Assembly: GCA_023091665.1 (NCBI GenBank)
Contig: JALJCQ010000009.1
Location: 2,976,001-3,040,000 of the forward strand
Reading direction: 5' to 3'
DNA from: Pythium myriotylum
Taxonomy: Eukaryota > Oomycota > Peronosporomycetes > Pythiales > Pythiaceae
Length of the DNA stretch: 64,000 nt
Under the pieces are notes generated by a model. It made no database searches. It saw only the letters and a list, made by a program, of their open reading frames with translations, and was not told the origin of the DNA. Made by a program: the position numbers and the translations under genes. This document shows, one piece after another, positions 40,601 to 51,100 of this stretch; positions within the stretch are counted from its first letter, which is position 1; each line of letters opens with the position of its first letter.

Positions 40601-41801
40601 GGTGTTCTCTGTGTTCGACAGTCTGTTGTTGCTCAAGCGTGGTGGCGAGACCGTGTACTTCGGTAAGCTTGGTGAGAATGCTTCGGAGCTGATTGAGTAC
40701 TTCGAGTCGATCGAGGGCACTCCTCGTTTGGAGGATGGCTACAACCCTGCGACGTGGATGTTGGAAGTGATCGGTGCTGGTGTCGGTAACTCGGCGTCGC
40801 AGGACTTCGTCAAGCTGTTCAACGCAAGCCAGAAGAAAGCACTCCTGGACAAGGACTTGGACCAAGACGGCGTGACTCGCCCAGCTCCGGGAGTCCCAGC
40901 TCTGGAGTTCACGCGCAAGCGCGCTGCACTCGAATCGGTTCAAGCCAAGTTCCTCATCAAGCGCTACATGGATCTCTACTGGCGCACACCATCCTACAAC
41001 CTCACCCGCTTCGTCGTCTACATCTTGCTTGCGCTCATCTTTGGCCTCGCGTACTTGAACGCCGACTACGACACGTACCAGGGTATCAACGCCGGTGAAG
41101 GCATGGTATTCATGACGACGCTGTTCCTCGGTGTCGTATCGTTCAACAGTGTCTTGCCGTTGTCATCGGAGGAACGTGCCTCGTACTACCGCGAGCGTGC
41201 GGCTCAGACATACAACGCGCTGTGGTACTTCGTGGGCTCGACGTTGGCTGAGATTCCGTACGTGTTCGGCAGCTCACTTATCTACACTGCGATCTTCTTC
41301 CCGATGGTCGGCTTCACGGGCGTCGGCCGTTTCTTCTGGTACTGGCTCAACACAGCTCTCCACATTTTGATGCAAACGTACATGGGTCAGCTGTTCGCGT
41401 ACGCGCTGCCAAGTGTGGAAGTCGCTGCGATTGTCGGCGTCATGATCAACTCGATCTTCTTTCTCTTCGCGGGTTTCAATCCTCCGGCCGGCGCCATCCC
41501 CACGGGCTACAAGTGGCTCTACCACATCACGCCGCCTCGCTACTCACTCTCAATCCTCTCGTCGACAGTATTTGGCGACTGCCCGGACAGCTCGGATCTG
41601 TCTGAGATTGCATGCAAGCCTGTGCGCGACTTGCCACCGTCGTTGCCATCGAGTTTGACGATCAAGGAGTACATGGAGACCGTGTTCAAGATGAAGCACA
41701 GCGAGATGTGGAGAGACTTCGGCATTGTGATCGCGTTCCTCGCACTTTTCCGCCTGCTCGCGTTGCTTTCGCTTCGCTACATCAACCACCAGAAGAGATA
41801 A
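37665..41801 (+). CDS. PDR5: full-length PDR/ABCG efflux transporter, mosaic
   Basis: 1378 residues; the N-terminus is longer than its siblings by a near-duplicated EYYEPASGIEYRDAKS segment. NBD1 Walker A begins at 124 and NBD2 Walker A at 815. Motifs VSGGERKRV, FMDEIS, SSVEQMKRL and FLDEPTS are all present. Diagnostic silent sites show three sources. The later part of NBD1 (38353-38815) and NBD2 (40103-40830) carry the PDR4 variants (for example AACACGATCGTT, GAGGCCCTC, AAGCGGCTC). TMD1 (38970-39630) carries the PDR3 sequence. The N-terminus, the linker (39640-40090) and the region after 40830 are its own. Intact, ends INHQKR. Substrate unknown. Confidence 0.93.
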   Translation: MESYEYFEQATAIEYYEPASGIEYRDAKSLMQHGSEALHDHLSARVEAAMGKSLPQMEVRFKNLNLSADLFVSSHGGGDELPTLLNEVKMGFRRLSAKKHRVKKHILKNVNGVFKPGSITLVLGQPGSGKSALMKILSGRFPMSKNVHFEGDVTYNGSSQHEFEKRLPQFVSYVTQRDYHFPTLTVKETLEFAHECCGGELSERAEKHFVHGTDEENKVALEAARALYRYYPEVVIQQLGLENCQNTIVGNAMLRGVSGGERKRVTTGEMQFGNKYVTFMDEISTGLDSAATFDIIKTQRSIAKKLRKTVVIALLQPSPEVFALFDDVLILNDGYVMYHGPREQIMPYFEGLGFHCPPRRDAADFLMDLGTRQQSKYEVARADRSPHPRKAREFAALFEKSDIYAAMLDTLHGPYDPVLLKDNDNVFAEIPEFHQSFLDSTLTLMARQMKVTLRNTAFLKGRGFMVLLIGLIYSTVFWQFDVTNAQVVMGIIFQSILFLALGQASQIPTYIAARQIFYKQRRSNFYRTSSYVLACSVAQLPLAVAETIVFGTMVYWMCGFVNTFTAYLLFELLLFLTNLAFSACFSAMAAIAPDLHIAKPISMVSVMFFVVFAGFVIPRSEIPDYFIWIYWINPIAWCLRAVGINEYRHSKYDQDVYDGFDYKGKYGKQFGEYSLNLFNVQADKEWLGYGFLYLIASYIFFMTLSSLVLEYIRYESPEHVSLSDEDHGKEEAIESSGSSTGIEYGLVETPRSDTKGEVALQVQSSTRERYFAPVTLAFKDLHYWVPNPSRPKESLELLKGVSGLAAPGTITALMGSSGAGKTTLMDVIAGRKTGGTIEGQILLNGHPATDLSIRRSTGYCEQMDVHSEASTFREALTFSAFLRQSADIPDAQKYDTVEECLDLLDLRPIADQIIRGSSVEQMKRLTIGVELAAQPSVLFLDEPTSGLDARSAKVIMDGIRKVANTGRTIVCTIHQPSTEVFSVFDSLLLLKRGGETVYFGKLGENASELIEYFESIEGTPRLEDGYNPATWMLEVIGAGVGNSASQDFVKLFNASQKKALLDKDLDQDGVTRPAPGVPALEFTRKRAALESVQAKFLIKRYMDLYWRTPSYNLTRFVVYILLALIFGLAYLNADYDTYQGINAGEGMVFMTTLFLGVVSFNSVLPLSSEERASYYRERAAQTYNALWYFVGSTLAEIPYVFGSSLIYTAIFFPMVGFTGVGRFFWYWLNTALHILMQTYMGQLFAYALPSVEVAAIVGVMINSIFFLFAGFNPPAGAIPTGYKWLYHITPPRYSLSILSSTVFGDCPDSSDLSEIACKPVRDLPPSLPSSLTIKEYMETVFKMKHSEMWRDFGIVIAFLALFRLLALLSLRYINHQKR

Positions 41802-42746
41802 GCACAGACTGTTCTCCATTTTGCATTTTGCATTTTTCTCGGGCCCCATCATGGACACGGGAGTCCTTGATAGAAATACATTAACCATCTCGATACACAA
41901 ATCCTCTTGTTCCTCGCTCACTCCATGACAGCAGATGCACAGCTCCCCAGAATCAACTTGCAGTCTACATACAGTAAAATCGGTGTTATTAATAACGTCT
42001 CTCTCGTGTTCAAAGCCTCGCGCGGCATGGTGTTCGTCTATTTCCCGCCGTCCAATGGACCATATTTCGTGTCGACAGCCCTGAAACAAAAAATGCAGTA
42101 GCCCTACAAGACGCACTGGCGGCGTCGCATCGTCTGGCCAAGCGAGGACGGAGGACCAAAGCCATTTCCATGACTCATGCGCACATTGGGAGATGGGAAG
42201 ATCGCTGTAGCCACTTGCGAGCACCACCTTGTCCTGATCCAGGTCTCCCCAACCGACCTCTTCTTGGGACCAGTTTCTCACCCATCACACATCATTTGTC
42301 GTGGCCGTTCTTGTCGCAGTGACGCGACGATGGCCATAGTCGAATACGCGATCAGGCGAATGCCAAAAGAAGTTGTCATCCACGCGGCTTCCAACCTCCA
42401 AAGGGCGACGAAGACCGGGACTTTGCCCTGAAATGAGATGCTCACTCGCCGGCACGGTCGGAAAGGGACCCGTTCTTTCGAGTGATTGGCTGAATTATCT
42501 GAGATAAACACGATTACCATCACTCTACGATGATTCCCGCCATAATCGTGATTACGGAGATCTCGTGAGACCAGCACTCCCAGTTGACCCTCGGGAAAGT
42601 GCAGCACACAAGAACTTTGTATACGGCGGCATGACGGTTGGTCCTTCGAGCGTCGCTCGCGTGATCATCAGAGTGCCGGATTGCTAGCACCATCCCGGGC
42701 TGACCGTCTCCCGATTCTCGATTCTCGATTCTCGATTGCCGTCCTG
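41802..42746. other. Intergenic region PDR5-PDR6
   Basis: 945 bp; no gene seen. A short direct repeat (ATTTTGC, 41818-41835) follows the PDR5 stop, and a repeated ATTCTCG word (42713-42736) precedes the PDR6 promoter. Confidence 0.45.
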
Positions 42747-42768
42747 CCTCAGTTCAGAATTTGCTGTC
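42747..42768 (+). promoter_or_regulatory. Oomycete initiator plus flanking element of PDR6
   Basis: CCTCAGTTCAGAATTTGCTG begins here: TCAGTTC followed by AATTTG, 5-26 bp before the ATG at 42773. The implied leader is very short. Confidence 0.65.
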
Positions 42769-42772
42769 TACC

Positions 42773-45700
42773 ATGGAGGACCGTGAGCACTACGAGCACG
42801 CGCCAGCCATCGAGTACCACAGCGGCAAGGCGCTCATGCAGCATGGGCCCGAGGCGCTCCACGAGCACGTCGGCTCGCGCGTCGAGGCCGCGTTGGGCCG
42901 CTCGCTGCCGCAGATGGAGGTGCGCTTCAAGAACCTCAACCTCTCGGCGGACCTGCTCGTGTCGCGCAACAAAGAGCCCGGCGACGACCTCCCGACGCTC
43001 GCGAACCAGGTCAAGAAGAGCCTGAGACGCTTCAAGGCAGACAAATACCGAGTGACCAAGCACATCCTCAAGAACGCCAATGGTGTCTTCAAGCCGGGCA
43101 CTATTACGCTCGTGCTGGGCCAGCCCGGCTCGGGCAAGTCGTCGCTCATGAAGATTCTCAGTGGACGCTTCCCGATGAGCAAGAACGTCCACTTCGACGG
43201 TGATGTCACGTACAACGGCGCGACGCTGGCCGAGATCGAGAAGCGGCTCCCGCAGTACGTGAGCTACGTGACCCAGCGAGACTATCACTTCCCGACGCTG
43301 ACTGTCAAGGAGACGTTGGAGTTTGCTCACGAGTGCTGTGGCGGCGAGCTCTCGCAACGGGCTGAGCGCCACTTCAACAATGGCACGCCCGAGGAGAACA
43401 AGGCTGCTTTGGAAGCTGCTCGCGCGCTATACAAGCACTACCCGGAGGTCGTGATTCAGCAGCTTGGTTTGGACAACTGCCAGAACACGATCGTTGGCAA
43501 CGGAATGCTTCGTGGTGTTTCCGGTGGTGAACGCAAGCGTGTCACGACCGGCGAGATGCAGTTCGGCAACAAGTACGTGACACTCATGGATGAGATCTCG
43601 ACGGGTCTCGACAGTGCTGCGACGTACGATATCATCAAGACCCAGCGTAGTATCGCCAAGACGCTCCGAAAGACCGTCGTGATCGCTCTGTTGCAGCCTT
43701 CGCCGGAGGTGTTCGCGTTGTTCGACGACGTGCTCGTCCTCAACAACGGCTACGTCATGTACCACGGTCCTCGAGAGCAAGTGATGCCGTACTTCGAGAG
43801 CCTTGGGTTCCACTGCCCTCCGCGCCGCGATGCTGCTGACTACTTGATGGATCTGGGCACGCACCAGCAGCACAAGTACGAGGTCGCACGCGCTGACCCG
43901 TCACCGCATCCTCGCAAGGCTCGAGAGTTTGCTGAGATCTTCGAGAAGTCGGCTATCCACGACTCGATGCTCGCTGAACTTCACGGGCCGCACGATCCTA
44001 TTCGCCTCAAGGACCGTGAGGATGTCTTCGAAGCCATCCCGGAGTTCCACCAGTCGTTTTTGGACAGCACATTGACACTGATGAGGCGCCAGATGAAGGT
44101 CACGCTCCGTAACCGGTCGTTCATTCGTGGTCGTGTGTGGCTCGTGTTGGTGATCGGCTTCGTGTACTCGACGGTCTTCTGGCAATTCGACGTCACGAAC
44201 GCTCAGGTTGTCATGGGTATCATCTTCCAGTCGATCTTGTTCTTGGCTCTTGGCCAGGCTTCGCAGATCCCGACGTACCTCGCTGCTCGTCAGATCTTCT
44301 ACAAGCAGCGCCGATCCAACTTCTACCGCACGTCGTCATACGTGCTGGCGTGTTCGGTTGCTCAGCTTCCACTTGCTCTTGCGGAGACTATTGTATTTGG
44401 CACGGCTGTGTATTGGTGCTGCGGGTTCGAGAGCACGTTTACGGCGTACCTGCTCTTCGAGCTGCTTCTGTTCCTGACGAACCTGGCGTTCTCGGCGTGT
44501 TTCTTCGCGATGGCAGCGATCGCCCCGGATCTCCACATCGCCAAGCCACTGTCCATGGTGTCGGTGCTTTTCTTCATCATGTTCGCAGGATTCGTGATCC
44601 CACACAGCGAGATCCCGAACTACTTGGTGTGGATTTACTGGCTCAACCCCATCGCATGGTGTCTTCGTGCAGTTGGTATCAACGAGTACCGCCACGGCAA
44701 GTTTGACCAGGACGAGTACAAGGGTATCAACTACAAGGAGAAGTACGGCAAGCAATTTGGCGAGTACTCGCTGAGCCTGTTTGATGTTGAGGCAGACAAG
44801 GAGTGGCTCGGCTACGGTTTCGTCTTCCTCATCGCGTCCTACTTCTTCTTCATGTTCCTGTCGTGCATGATCCTCGAGCACATTCGCTACGAGAGCCCGG
44901 AGAACGTGACTTTGAGCGACGAGGACTACGCGAAGGATATCGAGATTGAAAGCACCGGGTCGAGCACGGGCTCCGAATACGGATTGATCCAGACACCGCG
45001 CGGTGCTAACAATGCTCTCGCTCTTGAGGTAGTCAAGTCCAACGAGCGTGAACGCTACTTCACTCCTGTCACCCTGGCATTCAAGGACCTCCATTACTGG
45101 GTGCCTAACCCCGCCAACCCAAAGGAAGAGCTGGAGCTGCTCAAGGGCATATCTGGATTCGCAACGCCTGGCACGATCACGGCTCTGATGGGCAGCTCGG
45201 GTGCTGGTAAGACAACGCTGATGGATGTGATCGCTGGTCGTAAGACTGGTGGCAAGATCCAGGGTCAGATCCTGCTCAACGGCCACCAAGCGTCTGATCT
45301 TGCAATCCGCCGCTCGACTGGTTACTGCGAGCAGATGGATATCCACTCGGAAGCTTCGACTTTCCGTGAGGCGTTGACGTTTAGTGCCTTCCTTCGTCAA
45401 AGCGCGGAGATCCCCGATACACAAAAGTTTGACTCGGTTGAAGAATGTTTGGATTTGCTGGACCTGCGTCCGATTGCAGACAAGATTATTCGCGGCAGCT
45501 CGGTGGAGCAGATGAAGCGTCTCACGATCGGTGTCGAGTTGGCGGCGCAGCCGAGTGTGCTGTTCTTGGATGAGCCGACGAGTGGTCTGGATGCTCGCTC
45601 GGCCAAGGTGATCATGGACGGTATCCGGAAGGTCGCCGACTCTGGTCGTACAATTGTGTGCACGATCCATCAGCCGTCGTGGGAGGTCTTCTCTGTCTTC

Positions 45701-46885
45701 GACAGCTTGCTGCTGCTCAAGCGTGGTGGTGAGACAGTGTACTTTGGTGAAGCGGGTGAGAATGCAAGCGAGATCAAGCGCTACTTTGAGTCGATAGAAG
45801 GTACCCCGCGCCTAGCTGAGGGCTACAACCCGGCGACGTGGATGCTCGAGGTGATTGGCGCAGGTGTGGGTAACACCGTGACCCAAGATTTCGTGACGAT
45901 CTTTAACGAGAGCGAAAAGAAGACGGCGATGGATAGTGTGCTTGCCCAGCCAGGTATCGGCTGTGCGGCCCCACACATTCCTCCTGTGGATTTCTCGACC
46001 AAACGTGCGGCGTACGAGTCGGTGCAGGCCAAGTTCCTGATTAAGCGCTTCCTGGACCTTTACTGGCGCACGCCGTCGTACAACCTCACTCGCTTCGTCG
46101 TCTACACGATTATCGCGATTGTCTTCGGTCTGTTGTACCTCAACGCGAGCTATGAGACTTACCAAGGGATCAACGCCGGTGAGGGTCTCATTTTCATGTC
46201 GACTGTCTTCCTCGGTGTCGTCTCGTTCAACAGCGTGCTTCCGTTGTCGTCGGAAGAACGTTCCTCGTTCTACCGTGAGCGTGCTGCCCAGACCTACAAC
46301 GCATTGTGGTACTTCGTGGGCACGACCGTGGCTGAAGTGCCGTATGTGCTTGTGACCTCGTTCATCAACATCGCGATCTTCTTCCCGATGGTTGGCTTCA
46401 CAGGTGTCGCTCGCTTCTTCTGGTACTGGTTCAACTCGGCGATCTACGTCCTTCTCCAAACCTACTGGGGCCAGCTGCTTGCCTTCGCGATGCCCAACGT
46501 CGAGACCGCGGCCATCAGTGGCGTCCTGGTCAACTCGGTCTTCTTCCTCTTCATGGGCTTCAACCCGCCAGCGAACGCCATCCCCACCGCCTACAAGTGG
46601 CTCTACTACATCACGCCGCACCGCTACTCGCTCGCAGTGCTGACCTCGACTGTGTTCGGCGACTGCTCGGACCCGTCAGATCTCTCGGAGCTCGCGTGCA
46701 GACACGTTCGCAACTTGCCCCCGACCTTGCCGAGCAACTTGACGGTCAAGGCTTACGTGGAGAAGGTTTTCTTGATGAAGCACAGCGAGATGTGGATGAA
46801 CTTCGGCATCGCGCTGGCGTTCCTCGCGCTCATCCGCCTCTTGGCGCTGCTTTCACTGCGCTACGTCAACCACCAAAAGAGATAA
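42773..46885 (+). CDS. PDR6: full-length PDR/ABCG efflux transporter
   Basis: 1370 residues starting MEDREHYEHAPAIEYHSGKA. Walker A of NBD1 begins at 116 and of NBD2 at 807; VSGGERKRV, SSVEQMKRL and both catalytic Glu residues are present. A variant of the membrane segment reads YWCCGFESTF where most siblings have YWMCGF, shared as YWCCGF only with PDR8. The first ~1.1 kb (42780-43905) is nearly the same DNA as PDR8 on the opposite strand. PDR8 then diverges in TMD1, parts of the linker and TMD2. It ends VNHQKR. It is the last gene of the plus-strand series and converges with PDR7 across a transposon-like element. Confidence 0.93.
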   Translation: MEDREHYEHAPAIEYHSGKALMQHGPEALHEHVGSRVEAALGRSLPQMEVRFKNLNLSADLLVSRNKEPGDDLPTLANQVKKSLRRFKADKYRVTKHILKNANGVFKPGTITLVLGQPGSGKSSLMKILSGRFPMSKNVHFDGDVTYNGATLAEIEKRLPQYVSYVTQRDYHFPTLTVKETLEFAHECCGGELSQRAERHFNNGTPEENKAALEAARALYKHYPEVVIQQLGLDNCQNTIVGNGMLRGVSGGERKRVTTGEMQFGNKYVTLMDEISTGLDSAATYDIIKTQRSIAKTLRKTVVIALLQPSPEVFALFDDVLVLNNGYVMYHGPREQVMPYFESLGFHCPPRRDAADYLMDLGTHQQHKYEVARADPSPHPRKAREFAEIFEKSAIHDSMLAELHGPHDPIRLKDREDVFEAIPEFHQSFLDSTLTLMRRQMKVTLRNRSFIRGRVWLVLVIGFVYSTVFWQFDVTNAQVVMGIIFQSILFLALGQASQIPTYLAARQIFYKQRRSNFYRTSSYVLACSVAQLPLALAETIVFGTAVYWCCGFESTFTAYLLFELLLFLTNLAFSACFFAMAAIAPDLHIAKPLSMVSVLFFIMFAGFVIPHSEIPNYLVWIYWLNPIAWCLRAVGINEYRHGKFDQDEYKGINYKEKYGKQFGEYSLSLFDVEADKEWLGYGFVFLIASYFFFMFLSCMILEHIRYESPENVTLSDEDYAKDIEIESTGSSTGSEYGLIQTPRGANNALALEVVKSNERERYFTPVTLAFKDLHYWVPNPANPKEELELLKGISGFATPGTITALMGSSGAGKTTLMDVIAGRKTGGKIQGQILLNGHQASDLAIRRSTGYCEQMDIHSEASTFREALTFSAFLRQSAEIPDTQKFDSVEECLDLLDLRPIADKIIRGSSVEQMKRLTIGVELAAQPSVLFLDEPTSGLDARSAKVIMDGIRKVADSGRTIVCTIHQPSWEVFSVFDSLLLLKRGGETVYFGEAGENASEIKRYFESIEGTPRLAEGYNPATWMLEVIGAGVGNTVTQDFVTIFNESEKKTAMDSVLAQPGIGCAAPHIPPVDFSTKRAAYESVQAKFLIKRFLDLYWRTPSYNLTRFVVYTIIAIVFGLLYLNASYETYQGINAGEGLIFMSTVFLGVVSFNSVLPLSSEERSSFYRERAAQTYNALWYFVGTTVAEVPYVLVTSFINIAIFFPMVGFTGVARFFWYWFNSAIYVLLQTYWGQLLAFAMPNVETAAISGVLVNSVFFLFMGFNPPANAIPTAYKWLYYITPHRYSLAVLTSTVFGDCSDPSDLSELACRHVRNLPPTLPSNLTVKAYVEKVFLMKHSEMWMNFGIALAFLALIRLLALLSLRYVNHQKR

Positions 46886-46917
46886 ATTGCCTAAGCTCGA
46901 AAATCGAAATACTACTA

Positions 46918-47920
46918 CTACCTCTGTTCGGAAAATAATGAAAAGTGGGATTTCACCGTCTGACCATTCTTGCCGCCACAAAATTATTACCCTTCAAAGT
47001 CGATATGGCCCCCCTGTTTGAATTTTGCGCGCGCTTTCCAACAGACCTTCTGAAACGAGAACGATGAGCGGCTGAGAAGCGAAGGATGATCGGGCAGGCG
47101 GCGGGGACGCGCCTCACAGGAGCGACGTGACAAGCGATATGTGAAGCGCCCACACACCGTTGTGACCATAGCGCCCTTCGCGCGGAACTACAGAGCGGCG
47201 CCGACACGATGCGCCACGATTGCGTTGCCAATGCAGTTTGAGGGGCCGGAAGAAGGGAAAGCGTGCTGCTCTTTGTCGGCGGATTCGAGGGATGGCTGCG
47301 GGTGATTGCTTGGACTGGCGTGTCGTGGTTTCGTGATTGCGCGGAACGGAGGTGGTTCTACACGAAGGCATTGATCCAGAAGATATACGTGATGACGGAG
47401 CTCGACGGACTCAAAGGCGAACAACTCCCCAACCAGCAAGTCCAGAGCAAACGCTACGTCTCTCTCGCCCACGCTCGAGATGCTTGATAAGGCAAGATAG
47501 GATTATCGCAGGTCACCACGAACTACGTCACGAGGCGCAAGAGCAAGAACCGGTCGGCTGGGGCGAAGACGAAGGTTTCCATCTCGAATACTCGACCTGT
47601 GCCGCGCAAGATGCCCAATATCAACGCAAAATGACCAGCCCATCAGAAAAACCTTGCGACACACATTTGACAAGGCACATCCTAAGTGGATCGGTGAAGC
47701 ATGATCGCCATCTTCTAAGTCGATCGGCGAAGCACGATCGCCGTCGGCACTCCTCTTTCCTTTTTTTTTGTTTTCCTTCTTTCTGTTTTGGATTGATTTC
47801 TAAATTTCTACAATAGTCAGAACCTTTTGGAAACAAATATTTGCGGCGGAGCCCTTGACAATTTTTTTCAAAATCTGTAATAGTATTGCCATCTTTTCAT
47901 TATTTTCCGAACAGAGGTAG
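46918..47920. mobile_element. 1003-bp element with 28-bp TIRs and TA flanks (Tc1/mariner-like, non-autonomous)
   Basis: The left end 46918-46945 starts CTACCTCTGTTCGGAAAATA and the right end 47893-47920 is its exact reverse complement over 28 bp. Both ends are flanked outside by TA (46916-46917, 47921-47922), the target-site duplication of the Tc1/mariner superfamily. No transposase was recognised inside; short open frames exist on both strands but lack a visible DDE/D pattern. It lies in the convergent 3' region of PDR6 and PDR7. Confidence 0.8.
47682..47747. repeat. 33-bp tandem repeat inside the TIR element
   Basis: CTAAGTGGATCGGTGAAGCA at 47682 recurs as CTAAGTCGATCGGCGAAGCA at 47715; two copies. 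Confidence 0.7.
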
Positions 47921-48156
47921 TACTTTACTACTAGTAGTTTTTGGTACTGATATCCCTTTTGACCATAACGTTATTGATAAATTTAAGTAGTACTACTTTC
48001 AAGGGTACTATTGTCTGTAGGATAGTAATATTTCACAGTAGTACTACTGACCGCATGGAACGGGGCGTGTATTAATATTGTGGTTTGAAAAATGCAAACA
48101 TGGAGACTGCTCGTGGTGTCTCCACGACTCTAAGTGGAGCACATTGACGCGCTGAC
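47921..48156. other. AT-rich 3' flank of PDR7
   Basis: No gene. It contains the palindromic word AGTAGTACTACT twice (near 47987 and 48038). Confidence 0.45.
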
Positions 48157-51100
48157 TTATCTCTTTTGGTGGTTCAGGTAGCGAAGCGCCAGCAGTCCAA
48201 GCAAACGGAAGACCACGATAGCCACGAGCAAGATGAAGAAGTTGCGCCAGACGTGGTCGTAGTGCATGAGGAAGACGTCGCCGATATATTCCTCGACCGT
48301 AGATCCCGCCTTCGCAGTCGGAGGCACGTTCTTCAGCTTCTTACAGGCGTAGTCACTCGCGTGCTTGCAGTTGCCCAAGACAGTGCTCGTGAGCGCCTCA
48401 AGTGTGTAGCGGTGCGGAATGATCTGGTAGAGCCACTTGTAGCCCTGCGGGATGGCCTCGGCGGGCGGGTTGAAGCCCATGAAGATGAAGAAGAACGAGT
48501 TGAGCAACACGCCGATGATGGCTGCGACTTCAACACTCGGCATGGCGTACGCGAGGAGCTGTCCAAAGTACGTCATGAGCAGCACGACCATGGATGTGTG
48601 GAGCCAGTAGAGCAAGAAAGCACCAAAGCCCTTGAAGCCGACGATCGGGAAGAGGATCGCGACGAACACGAAACACGACGCAAAGACATACGGAACCTCG
48701 ACGATCGTGCTGCCAACAAAGTACCAGAGCGCGTTGTAGGTCTGCGAGGCACGCTCGCGGTAGTACGCCGCGCGGTCCTCGGACGAGATCGGAAGCACGC
48801 TGTTAAACGCAGTAGTGCCGACGAAGAGCGAGGTCATGAAGATCATGCCAACAGCAGCGTTTAGGCCTTGGAACGTGTCGTACTCGATGTTGGAGAAAGA
48901 GATCCCGAAGAAAAGCGCGAGGAAGATGTAAACGTAGAGACGCGTAAGGTTGTACGACGGCGTGCGCCAGTACATGGCGAAGTAGCGCTGGATCAAGAAC
49001 CTGGCCTGTACGGATTCTCGCGCCGCACGCTTCTTGGAAAACTCGAGAGCTGGCACACCCGAGGCCGGACGCAGTACGCCTTCCTTGCTCATTTCCTCGT
49101 CCATGATCCTCTTCTTCTCACTCGCCTCGAAGATCGAGACAAAGTCTGTGTCCTGACCAGCCGTGTTGCCCACGCCGGCACCAATTACTTCCAGCATCCA
49201 CGTCGCCGGGTTGTAGCCATCCTCGAGCTTGGCTGTGCCTGGGATGGACTCGAAGTACTGGATCATATTCTTGGCATCGTGACCGAGTTCGCCAAAGTAC
49301 ACGGTCTGACCACCGCGCTTGAGCAGCAAGAGACTGTCGAAGACATGGAAGACCTCCCACGACGGCTGGTGGATCGTGCACACGACCGTACGGCCAGAGT
49401 TAGCGACCTTGCGGACACCATCCATTATGACCTTGGCCGAGCGAGCGTCAAGACCACTCGTTGGTTCGTCCAAGAAGAGCACACTGGGCTGCGCGGCGAG
49501 TTCCACTCCGATTGTGAGTCGCTTCATCTGCTCCACCGAGCTGCCACGGATGATCTGGTCAGCGATGTTGCGCATATCCAGCAGATCGAGCACCTCCTCG
49601 ACCGTGTAGTACTTCTGGGAGTCCGGAACGTCTGCACTCTGACGAAGGAATGCGCTGAACGTGAAGGCCTCGCGGATCGTCGCTGCCTCCGAGTGAACAT
49701 CCATCTGCTCGCAGTAGCCGGTCGCACGGCGGATTGCGAGATCGGTCGCCGGATAGCCATTGAGAAGGATCTGGCCTTCAATTCTGCCGCCCGTCTTCCG
49801 ACCAGCGATCACGTCCATCAGCGTCGTCTTGCCGGCACCAGAGCTGCCCATGAGAGCGGTGATGCTGCCAGGTTTTGCAAATCCGGTGATGCCCTTGAGA
49901 AGTTCGAGCTGTTCCTTTGGGTTCGCTGGATCCGGCACCCAGTAGTGGAGGTCCTTGAATGCGAGGGTGACAGGGATGTAAAGCCTCTCGTACACCGGTG
50001 CGGCCACCTCTAGAGCCAAGTTATCCTTCGCATCTCCGCGAGGGGTCTCGATCAAGCCGTACTCAGAGCCGGTTGTCGAGGAGCCGTCGTCAGCAACAAG
50101 CGACTTCTCACTCTCCTCCTCTCCGAGTGTGATGTTCTCAGGCGACTCGTACCTCTTGTACTCGAGCGCGAGCCACGAGAGGAACATGAAGAACAGGTAG
50201 GTGCCGGCCAAGTAAATGAAACCAAATGCGATCCACTTTTTCCCATCCGGGAGATCGAAGAGACTGAGCGAGTACTTGCCCATTCGTTCACCATACTTGA
50301 GCTTGTAATTGGTGCCCTCGAAGATGTCCACGTCGAAGTGGCTGTTGCCGTACTGGATGATCGAGATCGCGCGCAGACACCACGTGAGCGGGTTGATCCA
50401 GTAGAGCCACACCAAAAAGTCTTGAATCTGGCTCTTGCTAATGAGGAAACCAGAGTACAAGATCACGAAGACGACCGCTACCATCGAGAGCGGCTTGGCG
50501 ACATGGAGATCGGGCGAGGCTGACGCGAGCGCGAAGAAGAATGCGGCAAAAGTGAGGTTCGTCAATAGCAGAATCAGTTCAAACACCACAAAAGCCCCGA
50601 TGGACGACACAAAGCCACACATCCAGTACATCATCGAGCCGAACAGCAGCGTCTCGAGAATAGCAATCGGGACCTGGTTCAGCAAACACGCCAGTACATA
50701 GGACGACGTGCGGTAGAAGTTGGCGCCTCGCTGCTTGTAAAACACAGCACGCTGGGCGAGAAAGGTCGGAATCTGCGAGGCTTGACCGAACGCGAGGAAA
50801 AGGATCGTCATGAAGATGACACCCAACATGATCTGCGCGTTTTTGACGTCAACTTGGTAGAAGACACTGCCGTTGATGAGACCCATGACCGAGATCATGA
50901 GCGCACGGCCCTTGAGGAAGGCCGTGTTGCGCATCGTGACCTTGGTCTGGCGCACGATGAGCGTCTTGGTGCTTTCTACGAACGACTGATGGAACTCGGG
51001 GATCTCGTCAAAGTGCATCTCTCGGTCTCGGAGACGATCGGGGTCGAGGGGGCCATGCAGGTCGCTCAGCATCTCTTCATAGATCTCCGACTTCTCGAAG

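Noticed and set aside
47980..48055. AGTAGTACTACT words as ends of a second element outside the 1003-bp element
   Set aside because: The words are short self-palindromes without a matching partner of useful length on the other side.
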